Source: Apoderus coryli (lineage: Eukaryota; Arthropoda; Insecta; Coleoptera; Attelabidae). From it: DNA of 64,000 nucleotides. Position numbers and translations under genes: made by a program. The stretch is taken from positions 1,667,981 through 1,731,980 of the forward strand of contig OU452216.1 of assembly GCA_911728435.2 (NCBI GenBank), written 5' to 3'. Within the stretch, counting starts at the first letter, position 1. Every line of letters begins with the position of its first letter. Below are positions 54,868 to 63,479 of the stretch, piece after piece. A model generated the notes under the pieces. That model saw nothing but the letters and a program-made list of their open reading frames with translations. It had not been told where the DNA came from and made no database searches.

Positions 54868-56720
54868 TAACACTATTTAATACATTTTTGTAAACCATTG
54901 TGCCAGTACCTCCCTCCAGCAATTTCATCAACTTCAATTTTTGTATCCGGTGTAGCCAATAAGGTTCGAGGTTCGAATTGAAATTTGATTAACCTGCTCA
55001 TTAGAAATTCGTTGAAAGTTCTGTCACACCTTTCTTTTAAAATTTCCACTACGAACTAGCTTTTCGTGAGACATTCTGTATAGATTCAGGAGACGTTGAT
55101 GTTACCTTCTGTCTAGGCGAAAACGAGACTAAAAGATAATTTTTGTGACCAAATAGATTTTAAATAAGGGAAGTAGTATTGAGTTATGCCAGAAAGCTTA
55201 TTTAGTAACCTATAACGCATCGCTTCAACTAAATAGTCTTTAATCAGTTTTAAAATGGGCTACATGGTTATGGAAAAGTTGTTTAAATGACTTAAAGGCA
55301 CAAAAAATGCGAAGTTATAATTAGGTTCTAAACTAGCAGCAAAAAAAACTTATAAGTCTTATTTTGGCATTTAAGTGACTAAAATTTTAAAGTCTTCCTC
55401 CTTAAAGAAATGTTACTTGGGCTGTTACGGGTGGAAAAAGTTACATACAGGGTGAATTATTGGGATGAACCAGATATGCCAGGTTTTTAAATCCGGCCCT
55501 GTAAATCAATTCAAATTATGGTATTTACCATACTGGAGAACAGTCGTTTCTGTTTATTTTGAAGATTTATTTTTAATAACTAAACATTATTATACAGTAA
55601 GATATTTCATTATTGGCAATTTTCAATTTGACTCTAAAATGAATCTTTAGTTTAAAATGAATCTTTAATTGGAAATGTGAGGTGAGCTCTAACTGTCTAC
55701 TTATGCCCTCTAAAAAAATTATATCAGATTTTAGAAAAATCATATACAGGGTGAAGTGTTGAATATGAAGTAGTCCCACAAATTTTCTCGAATACGGACC
55801 TGGATTTTTTCAATTCTGAATATGTCAATTAGTGGCCAGACAACAATACACACTTTTATAAAAAAATGAGATACATCGGGTTAATCATTGAAAAGATATG
55901 ACGAATCATTGTTTTGGAGACATTTTTTAATGGTCATTTGATAAGCCCCTAACGTGCCTCTACTTGTGGTAGAAGTATGTACAGTTCCTCATGGCTCACC
56001 CTGTATCATCGTGGAGGGCTCGATTGCTGATGTACCATGACGTTCCTACTATTGCTCTTAAAGTTTTTGATTGGAATCTTTGTACTATTTTAATTCTAGT
56101 TGGTTTTGCACAACCCCAAAGTTGAATGATGTGTGTCCAAATTGGCTTTAACATTACTTTGTATAATAGAAGTTTATTTGTGGTAGATAATTTTGATTTT
56201 CGGCCCATCAGCCAGTATATTTGCTTATATTTGATACCTAGCTAGCTTCTCTTTTTGTATGTGTTTTTCTCGGGTTAGACTTCTATCCCGGTGTAGTCCT
56301 AGGTTCTAGTCAGTCAGTCAGTTTTGACAGGAATTTGTGATCCATCAATCGTGACGGGTGGACAATTATTGTGACAGGTTATGAAAGTTACTTGGATTCA
56401 TTTAGAGTGTTTGAGCTTGATTCTCCATTTTCTTACCATGTGTTCAATTGGTTTAGGTGTGTTTGCATGTTCCTCGAAGAAGAAATTGGGTCTCTGTGGA
56501 CAGGAAGGATCGCAACATCGTCTGCAAACGCCTCTAATATTGTTTGTTCTGACTGGGGTAGATCGTTGGTATATACGAGATAAAGTAATGGTCCAAGTAC
56601 ACCTTCTTGGGGAACGCCGGATTGTACAGGATAGTGGGTGGATATAGCTTCATTGTGTTTAACTGAGTAGTGCCTTTCACTTAAGTCTGATTTTAGTATT
56701 ATGTAGTAGTTGTTGTTTAA

Positions 56721-57814
56721 CGCTTTGACGCCTAGTGGTTTCACTGCGAAACCACTAAAATACGAATGTTTATTTAAAGCGCTGACGGTTTCAGAGTGAT
56801 ACCACCGTTAATCACGTGCTCTAGGGAGTCGATCCTATTGGTGCTGAGCATTTGACGCATGTTAATATAGGATATTCTTCACTTTGTTCACGATTCACAG
56901 GTGGTGTACACCGCGTGCTGTTGTGTGCAACTATTTATTGTTCTTTTGGATGTTCTTGCATAATGGCAGGTCCGGATAATGTCTAATTATTACGTAAATG
57001 GTCAGTTGAAGGTTTTGTGAGGCTCATTACAATTATTTATTAGCATTTCACGTGGTATTTTGTTCAAAAATGTAGCTGGTTTCATCTCGAAACCAGTAGG
57101 CAGATAACGCAATATTTTTTTCAGAAAAGTAAAATATGCAAAATTCTTTTGACATGCTGCTCTGATGAACTTTTCAGGCTTATTGATGATATACCATCCG
57201 ATATAACCGACCTTAGTGAAAACGAGGAAGATGAGCAAGTTGAAACACCAGATAACGCTCATAAAATAATTTATTTGATATTATGAACTTACTTATTGAT
57301 GTTGAAGATGATGTCGAAATGTTCGACGAAAACGATGGATGGGAGAGTGAGGATGATATTCCACTTTCAGCTATCAAAGAGAGGAAAATGTCTCAAAATA
57401 CTATTTGGACAAAATCCTCTGAATATATTATAAAAAGTTTAAAAACATTCAACGAAGATACCCGACTAAATATTGATGAATCTTTGGAACCCCCGAGAGA
57501 CATTTTTTGGTTTATGTCTAAATCAAAAGAAAAACTGTTTGTTGGAATATCACAAGAGCTATATCCGGAAGCGCAGTTTAGAAATTCAATCTTAGTATAA
57601 GCTTTCTTTAATATATTTTATTTTGTGTTTTGTAATATTTTGTGCAATGACTAATGGCCTACTGGTTTCACTGTAAAACCCCCTTCTAATATCCATTTTC
57701 GAAAACGGAAATTTTTTTTAGTTACTTTACTGTACAATATTTTCATCTTGTTTACACATTTCGTTTAACAAAAATTGCTTAAAAACGGTTAAAAAAAACT
57801 CCGGCGTCAAAGGG
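56721..57814 (+). mobile_element. piggyBac-like element in a TTAA site
   Basis: TTAA at 56717-56720 and 57815-57818. Left end CGCTTTGACGCC, right end GGCGTCAAAGGG: an imperfect inverted repeat of the CCCTTTGACGCC type. Subterminal hairpins are made of GTGGTTTCACTGCGAAACCA at 56738, CTGGTTTCATCTCGAAACCA at about 57071 and a half copy at about 57661. Only the N-terminal part of the transposase remains, so it is non-autonomous. Confidence 0.85.
57180..57600 (+). pseudogene. piggyBac transposase N-terminus, frameshifted
   Basis: LIDDIPSDITDLSENEEDEQ opens in one frame; after a shift near 57275, LIDVEDDVEMFDENDGWES, EDDIPLSAIKERKM, W-x-K and FNEDTRLNIDESLEPPRDIF then WFM follow to a stop at 57600. 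Acidic N-terminus followed by DDIPLS is typical of piggyBac transposases. The DDD catalytic domain and cysteine-rich tail are deleted. Confidence 0.75.
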
Positions 57815-58261
57815 TTAACACATGTTTTATTTTATAAAGCAGACCTTCATGCCAGACAACATTTTTTCCCAGAATGCAAATTAATAATTTGGTATTACGA
57901 TTGCTAAGTCGTGTTCATCTTGGATTCTTTTATGTAATAATATTTTGAATATTTTGGGCTGCTGGTAATAGACTGATCGGCCTGAATGATGTTTCTTGTG
58001 GTGGCTTGCCATTTTTGTGAATCATTATTATGTGTGAATATTTCCAGATGATTGGGGAAATAAATACTCATAGCATTTGGTTGTAAATTGTCGTCAGAAA
58101 CACTATAGCTTTTTTAGGCTGTTTCTTAAGTATTTGAGGAGTTATCAAATCATCCGGGTGCCTTCCTATTATTTAATTTTCGTATTTCTTCCTTGACTTC
58201 ATCTGGGCTTGTGGGTCGGATTGGTGGTTTTGTGACATTCTTTATTACCCTTAGTAAACCA

Positions 58262-58480
58262 TTCTTATTATTAATATAATAATATAATAATAATGCCTTT
58301 ATTTTTTGACAAAAAAAAACAGAAAATGTATAATTCTATATCTTAATGTACCAAAAAATTGTCAAAAAAAGGGGGAAGTTCACACGGAGTGTGCTCTACC
58401 ACTTAACCCCAATATAAGTAAGCATTTTTATTTACTTTCTTGTCCATCTGTTAGTTTTAAAATACTAGTGTAAAATATTT
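58262..58480 (-). repeat. LINE 3' end fragment with (TAA)n tail
   Basis: (TAA)n at 58265-58293, then GCCTTTATTTTTTGAC. Read on the minus strand it is a LINE 3' UTR with AATAAAGGC and an (ATT)n tail. No coding part. Confidence 0.55.
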
Positions 58481-58994
58481 ATATAATATAGTAATTTGTA
58501 ATATAAAATTATTTTAGGTTATAATTTGAAACAAAAAAAAAATATGTAGCCAACCTAAAAGTTTAGGGTTTAGCGATGGTTTTCGATGGTGAATATAAAA
58601 TTTGACTAACTGACGCAGTTTTATCGGACTGATAAATAACAGTCTGACATGTCACATTTTGTTGATATATGAACAATTAACTTTTATAAATCACTCATTA
58701 ATCTTTTGGTAAGATTACAGACAACAACATTCCTTATATCGTAATTACTATGACCTTCATTTTATAAATCGCGCTTTGTCAGCCTACACGAGCTCTTTTA
58801 ATATATATAAACATGTAACTTTATTACTTTTCAAAATTAGTAGTATTACTATTAACTCCAAATACAAACCTAATTTTATTGTAATATTACATTATAGATT
58901 GAAAAAATATAATTCAATTAACTTTAAAATTATTTACTACGGTATTGCCAGGCAATTTTACTTCAATAAGTACCGAATAGTTGACTGTTCCCCT

Positions 58995-59491
58995 TTATGC
59001 GGCAGAAAAACCAACACTTTTGCTCGAATTTTCTTGTACATAGATTAATGAAATTCCCCCTAAATAAAAACTGTTTCGATACAGAGAAATATATAATTAA
59101 AATGGTGGCTATAGCCAATGGTTATGATGAGAATTTCGTTGATAAACTAATTAGAAAATATAAGCTTAAAAATGCACTTCATAATGCCACAACTTTTCGA
59201 GAAAGTCAAGATAGTTCTAAATTAATTTCGATTCCATATCTTCCAAAATTCATCCGCGATTTAATTAAGATATTTAATGCTTTTGGTCTTAAAACTGTTT
59301 TTCAATCTGCTACACGTCTATAGGCAATCTGTTGGGTAATCCAAAAGAAGTAAAGATGACGGAATCTGGCATTTATGAAATTAATTGTAAGGATTGTGAC
59401 AAAGTTTATATAGGTGTAGGTAGCAGAATATATGCTTGTAAATAGTCATAGTGTAGAGTCTAGTAACTTAAGATTGTTGAAGTGGGCAATT
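58995..59491 (+). pseudogene. Penelope-like reverse transcriptase/GIY-YIG fusion, broken
   Basis: Frame 58997-59322: NCFDTEKYIIKMVAIANGYD, FVDKLIRKYKLKNALHNATT, SIPYLPKFIRDLIKIFNAFG, the thumb and linker typical of Penelope proteins. After a frame change at about 59325: LGNPKEVKMTESGIYEINCK then DCDKVYIGV, holding GIY and YIG. Then SSNLRLLKWAIIDIW leads to the insertion point; beyond it (60189 on) ETCESLEIIKNNSKALNKNK is the usual C-terminal end. The nuclease arginine and glutamate region is degraded. Confidence 0.78.
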
Positions 59492-59626
59492 ATAGATATT
59501 TGGCCATATTTTTCTTGAACCTTATTATTCAGTTCTTTAATTGGTCGATTTTCTTGGGAATGAGGTTCAGATGAGACTAGTTTTTGAAATAAATATTGTG
59601 TATTTATTTCATGTTACATTCTTTTT

Positions 59627-59670
59627 GGTATACAACGTTTCGACAACATTACGTTGTCTTCTTCAGGCAA
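59627..59670 (-). ncRNA. Hammerhead-like motif, family D (left copy)
   Basis: Minus strand: CTGAAGA (59666-59660), one extra A, stem II GACAAC/GTTGTC with loop GTAAT, GAAA, CGTTG, TA. Core words intact, but I see no good stem I (TTGC against TACC). Confidence 0.5.
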
Positions 59671-60038
59671 CAGAACCTTTTTTCAAATTTCTTGAAAAAT
59701 ATTAAATGTTCTACTATAACATAAAACAAAAACATGTACCAAAGAACTTTTTCAAAAACACAGGTAACCAACAAGACAATTCATGAGTTTTACAATTACA
59801 ATCACAATATTTTAAATAGAATAAAAAACAATAATTTAATAAAATATACTTTACAACATCTTTTCACTGAAACCAGTTATTAATATATACCAGAAATGCA
59901 AATTATTTCTGTTCAGTATTGGGAATTGTTTAAAATATCTATCACTACATTTAAAAAGTTCTTTGTTTGAGTACATGTTTTTGTTTTATGTTAGTAAAAC
60001 ATTTAATATGTTTTTAGAAATTTGAAAAAAAGGTTATG

Positions 60039-60078
60039 TTGCCTGAAGAAGACAACGTAATGTTGTCAAAACGTTGCA
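60039..60078 (+). ncRNA. Hammerhead-like motif, family D (right copy), core mutated
   Basis: CTGAAGA (60043-60049), stem II GACAAC/GTTGTC intact, but AAAA replaces GAAA at 60068-60071. Confidence 0.5.
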
Positions 60079-60417
60079 TACCAAAAACAATGTGACATAA
60101 AATAAATACACAATATTTATTTCAAAAACTAGTTTCATCTGAACCTCATTCCCAAGAAAATCGACCAATTAAAAAAATAGATATTTGGAAACTTGTGAAA
60201 GTTTAGAAATTATTAAAAATAATTCAAAAGCACTAAACAAAAATAAGAGACCAATAGTATTTTGCATTCTTTAGTTTGTAAGTAATCAATATATTGTGAC
60301 GTATGTACCGCCCTCTCAATTGTAGCGAGGCGACCAATTACAGCGCCTCGCCCTGGTATGTAAGTACCTAGTATACCTATAAGGTGGACGGTGTTTAGTG
60401 TTAGTTTAGTTTTAATT

Positions 60418-60461
60418 ATCTCATGAGGATGCTAACAGTGTGAGCGAAACGCGCATCGAGA
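60418..60461 (+). ncRNA. Hammerhead motif in the Penelope 3' repeat, family B, mutated
   Basis: TCTC, then ATGAGGA where CTGAGGA is expected, stem II GCTAAC/GTGAGC with one mismatch, GAAA, CGCGCA, TC, GAGA. It matches the motifs at 29411 and 29484 apart from these changes. Confidence 0.6.
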
Positions 60462-60536
60462 ATAAAAAAGTGTTTTGGTGAAGTGGTAAAACGTGTTTTA
60501 GTTTAACGCTAGAAATTGTCTGTCAGACCTTTTACT

Positions 60537-60579
60537 ATCACCAGACTGCGTTTCGTTGATTCACGACTCATGGGTGGTG
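60537..60579 (-). ncRNA. Hammerhead ribozyme motif, family A, core mutated
   Basis: Minus strand: CACCA, CCCATGA (for CTGATGA), GTCG/CAAC with one C-A mismatch, GAAA, CGCAG, TC, TGGTG. Stem I is intact. Confidence 0.6.
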
Positions 60580-61040
60580 ATCGGTCAGGAGTTGACAGAC
60601 AAACACTCGATTTAGATGTGGTATGTATCCCCAGATGGATACGCGTTGTAAAATAATGTGTTTGGCTACATCTACTAGTTAACTGGTGAATAGCCATTCA
60701 CTATAACGGGTGGACAGGGAGCCACTTACCCCATTAGGTCCCATTACCCACACAATAGTCGCGTTCATATTCCCCTGTAGTTATTTGGGCTTGTTTAACA
60801 AAACCTATTTTTGGACATTTGCTAATTGCGCCGGCAGATATTTACACCCCAAACCGATCTGAACTCCTCAAGCTAGTGGAAAGTGCAGGCTGCAGTAAAA
60901 CCGGGGACTTTTGTCGAACGGACTCTTTCAAAAAGATAATAATAATTATGAATTTGCTCTATTTGGTCATATAACATGAGATTAAAGTTGGCTTTCGAAT
61001 ATCTATGTAGTTTACCTGATATTTCAAATATGTATTTCAG
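60580..61040 (+). other. End of intron 6
   Basis: To about 60785 this is a divergent continuation of family A (CCCATTAGGTCCCATTACCC, compare the CAACTCCATTAAATCC segment at 61345). The rest shows nothing. Confidence 0.45.
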
Positions 61041-61107
61041 ATCGAGACAACAAACAACGGCATGATGTTAGATGGAGCTGAGGCTAACATGGTTAGTCCT
61101 TCAGATG
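61041..61107 (+). CDS. Coiled-coil protein, exon 7 of 8
   Basis: Acceptor gtatttcag, donor gtaagtaat; enters in phase 0, leaves in phase 1. Encodes IETTNNGMMLDGAEANMVSP then SD, polar. Short, but both borders and the phase are consistent. Confidence 0.65.
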
Positions 61108-61319
61108 GTAAGTAATAATTTAACAACAATTTGTTGCGTATTGTCTACTTCCGCACTGTGTACGTACCAGAAAAAAAAGTGTTAGATTATCAATTAGATA
61201 TTGAGGATCAGCAGTTCAAGTTGATCCGCCCGAACCTTCCACTGCGATAACCGAAGGCTCTGTTGGGGCTCACACCTATTTATAGTTCACCCAGCTGCTC
61301 AATCTTCTTAATGCAGTCT

Positions 61320-61990
61320 ATTATTAGCCAACCGATAGAGGTAACAACTCCATTAAATCCTATTGGCAACACTAGAAATGCCGAATTGCACAACGGAAGG
61401 CTTTATTGACGAATAAGAGCTTATACTGGCACTAGATACCAAATGACCACAAGATGTCATCACATACATCTTGGTGTCGTTCGTGCTAGTATAAGCTCTA
61501 TTCGTAAATGTTGGAAATTTGAATCACATTGCCTGCGGATTAGTGATATGCAACTTGGATACTAACACCTATCGGTATCGAATGGATACTTGAGTTCAAT
61601 GTATCTGATACCTACTTTGGATATGGATACTTATGACAAAAAGAACATAAACATTACCATATTTAAAGAAAAAATATCAAAAATAACTATAATTCTAGTT
61701 TCAGCCTAAGAAACATTTTGCAGATCCTTTGTAGGAAAGTACATTTTGCTTTATTTGTTTCAATTAATTTAACACGCAACCACACTGCACTTTTCTTATG
61801 TTGCAAAGAACAATTCATCGTTAATTGAAAATATAGCGTGCCTGACTCCAATTCTATTATACTTTTTGCACTACTGTCAATCACCACTGATGAGTTGTTG
61901 TGGATCATCGAAACGGCTCGTCTGGTGGGAGCATGGTAGTGTGAAGCAAATTTCCAACATAACTTAAAGTCTTGTTACATTATGTAACAA
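61320..61990. repeat. Family A hammerhead repeat mosaic in intron 7
   Basis: Contains AACAACTCCATTAAATCCTA at about 61349 (minus-oriented family A), a palindrome around GCTTATACTGGCACTAG / CGTGCTAGTATAAGCTCT (61430-61505), and a plus-oriented 3' part after the hammerhead at 61882 ending with TTATGTAACAAGCAATTCG. Confidence 0.6.
61882..61928 (+). ncRNA. Hammerhead ribozyme motif, family A, nearly intact
   Basis: CACCA (61882-61886), CTGATGA (61887-61893), a lengthened stem II GTTG...CATC with one mismatch, GAAA (61910-61913), CGGCTCG (two pairs, three-base loop), TC, TGGTGG. Core, triplet and stem I are intact; stem II is the weak point. Confidence 0.68.
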
Positions 61991-62038
61991 GCAATTCGTA
62001 TCTATTATTACTTATGAATATATTTTTATTAATTTCAG

Positions 62039-62157
62039 TGGAATATCCAGCAAGTCCAGAGATGAGTTTTTTGTCGGAGACTTTTGGCGATAACTCGGAT
62101 ACGGCTAGGCCATCCATTTTCGGAATACGTAATAGTAATTTCACATTCTTTCATTAG
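62039..62157 (+). CDS. Coiled-coil protein, last exon (8 of 8)
   Basis: Acceptor ttaatttcag before 62039; enters in phase 1; stop TAG at 62155-62157. Encodes the C-terminal 38 residues: YPASPEMSFLSETFGDNS, ARPSIFGIRNSNFTFFH. Ending in an aromatic motif, together with the FGFGF motif of exon 6, suggests conserved contact sites, though the partner is unknown. Confidence 0.75.
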
Positions 62158-62291
62158 GTAGGTGGCTGTGGAAATTAGACATTGTTGGTTTTTTTGGTTA
62201 TTTTGATTTTCTCTACTTGTTAAAATATTTATTGAAACAAAAATATCGTTATTTGTTGTTTTAAAAATAAGTTGTGTTACATATTGAATTC

Positions 62292-62297
62292 AATAAA
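62292..62297 (+). terminator. Polyadenylation signal of the coiled-coil protein gene
   Basis: AATAAA about 135 bases after the stop codon, followed by a second AATAAA-like ATAAATTT; no competing signal between the stop and here. Confidence 0.6.
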
Positions 62298-62599
62298 ATA
62301 AATTTGAATCTAGTTTTAGTTTGATTTTGATCTAAATACACAGATATGTGACAGAATTTTGCTACCAAATAGTAGGCAGCTATAATTCTTCTATAAGTCT
62401 AGTTTGTGAATGGTATAAAGTGGTCCTTTAACCCCAAATAATTTACGTAAATAGCTCTAAAACCGGCTAGCCTATAAATTCAATTTCATGAATTGCTTTA
62501 AAAAATGTATACAGTGCTTTCACTTTAGAACTTGTCACCCAGAATAATTCGTCATCTAAAGTAGACACGATTAAATTAGAAGACAAAAAAATCGGAAAA
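62298..62599. other. Downstream flank, no gene
   Basis: AT-rich sequence with no recognisable gene or repeat. Confidence 0.5.
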
Positions 62600-63105
62600 T
62601 TATTGTATTAAATGCTCAAAGTGAGCTTTATTATTTGTCCAGATAGTAATGCCGGAACTTTCGTAATGTTTCTCGAGATATCTATCCATAGGCGCGAGTT
62701 ATTCTAGTTTTGAAGCCATCAATGTATTCTAGTGGAGTTAAATCTGGAGGTCACCCTTGAGCACCTGTTCTTCCAACTCATTTGCGAGGAAACGTTTTAT
62801 CCAGCCTAATACGAAGAGCGTAATGAGTAGGAGCTCCGTCTTGTTGGATATGCAAATTGTCTTTATCCAGCATAAGGTTTCCGTATTCAACGGTCTGGTT
62901 TTCTAGCGACTTACTCTATTCTTTAAAAGTTCTAAATAGGGGGTGCAAATTTGCGATAAAATTCATCAGTGGTTTCATTTGTCACTTATATCGTTCAAAT
63001 ATGTCCAGTTACATAGTAAGATTTGCCTGATACGAAGCTCTTTTGGTGTGATTCCTCTTTGACAAGTAGGGAAATAAGGAGCCGTGGACGATAATAATTA
63101 TCCTC
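62600..63105 (-). pseudogene. Mariner-type transposase remnant
   Basis: Minus strand reads IQQDGAPTHYALRIRLDKTF, PRKWVGRTGAQG, PPDLTPLEYIDGFKTRI and ETLRKFRHYY: second catalytic D, spacer and third catalytic position, with E (LEY) rather than D and a lost residue before PPDL. Several stops; no terminal repeats found. Confidence 0.7.
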
Positions 63106-63107
63106 AG

Positions 63108-63440
63108 CTACCAATGGTTCACAATACATAAAACAAGATCGAGCAAATGACCATGTTGGTTAAACCCTCGGTTATGTTGTGTAAGGTCAAAGAATGAGAT
63201 AAAGTTTTGAATTAATTCAAGATGAGGATTAGTAGTATCAGCTGACAATTTTACTTCGTAGTGCACATTAAAGTCTCCCATAATCAATATTTTTGAAGAT
63301 AAAATGTTTGAAAGGTTTTCAAAGCACTCGAATAATATGCTATATTGGTCAACATTTACATTCGGTGGGATGCATACACAGAAACAATAAAAGGAGTAAT
63401 TACACGTATAAATTTTGCATCCAATAATGTCATACTCGTA
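63108..63440 (-). pseudogene. LINE endonuclease fragment
   Basis: Minus frame: CIPPNVNVDQYSILFECFEN, SKILIMGDFNVHYEV, FFDLTQHNRGFNQHGHLLDL. The GDFN and NQHGHLLDL motifs are those of the apurinic-type endonuclease in CR1/Jockey LINEs. Its 5' side is replaced near 63430-63475 by a piece of the hairpin seen at 28675-28735. Confidence 0.75.
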
Positions 63441-63479
63441 GGAAATATATGTCATTTCATGTTCGTTGCACAATATACG

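Larger units (their letters stand above)
52866..55420. mobile_element. Two-ORF DNA transposon remnant with CCCAAGTAAC ends
   Basis: CCCAAGTAAC at 52865 and GTTACTTGGG at 55411 are perfect inverted ends. Two converging coding remnants lie inside (54098-54358 plus; 54530-54867 minus). The long non-coding arms contain repeated GAACCTAAAACTA/CCTAAGTTGC-type words. The superfamily is not established; the minus-strand protein recalls CMC/EnSpm-like transposases. Confidence 0.55.
52085..55660. repeat. Inverted pair of ~220-bp repeats enclosing transposon remnants
   Basis: 52085-52310 and 55420-55660 are inverted copies (AAAGATTCATTTTAGAGTC against its complement; GGTTCATCCCAATAATT against AATTATTGGGATGAACC). 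The right copy has ~19 extra bases including ACATACAGGGTG. Whether these are the ends of one element or two copies of a MITE flanking other insertions is not settled. Confidence 0.6.
55998..58255 (-). pseudogene. Jockey-type LINE ORF2, split by a piggyBac element
   Basis: Minus strand, high to low: RPTSPDEVKEEIRKLNNRKA then PG (about 58200); HKNGKPPQETSFRPISLLPA (about 58000-57950); the piggyBac insertion; then NNYYIILKSDLSERHYSVKH, YPVQSGVPQEGVLGPLLYLV, EAFADDVAIL (catalytic ADD; 56744-56433); and LYKVMLKPIWTHIIQLWGCA, then RFQSKTLRAIVGTSWY (56208-55998). Several frame changes. Order and content match Jockey-clade reverse transcriptases. Confidence 0.85.
59504..60176. mobile_element. Palindromic hammerhead-bearing insertion, family D, 12-bp target duplication
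   Basis: A 673-bp insertion in the Penelope gene, flanked by ATAGATATTTGG (59492-59503 and 60177-60188). Inverted arms (about 59540-59755 and 59950-60165) carry hammerhead-like motifs; a ~38-base unpaired extension precedes the left arm. Same architecture as 29334-29565 and 16573-17158. Confidence 0.8.
58995..60520 (+). mobile_element. 5'-truncated Penelope-like element with 3' hammerhead repeat
   Basis: Order on the plus strand: end of the reverse transcriptase (58995-59322), GIY-YIG endonuclease start (59362-59420), a palindromic insertion (59504-60176), the C-terminal tail (60189-60272) and a 3' terminal repeat with a family B hammerhead motif (60280-60520). The GIY-YIG domain identifies the Penelope class. 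Confidence 0.8.

Noticed and set aside
55744..55998. MITE with TACAGGGTGA ends
   Set aside because: Only about nine bases match between the two ends, and the interior shows no arm pairing.
57002..57262. Minus-strand 86-codon open frame in the piggyBac element
   Set aside because: Antisense to the clear acidic piggyBac N-terminus; no features of its own.
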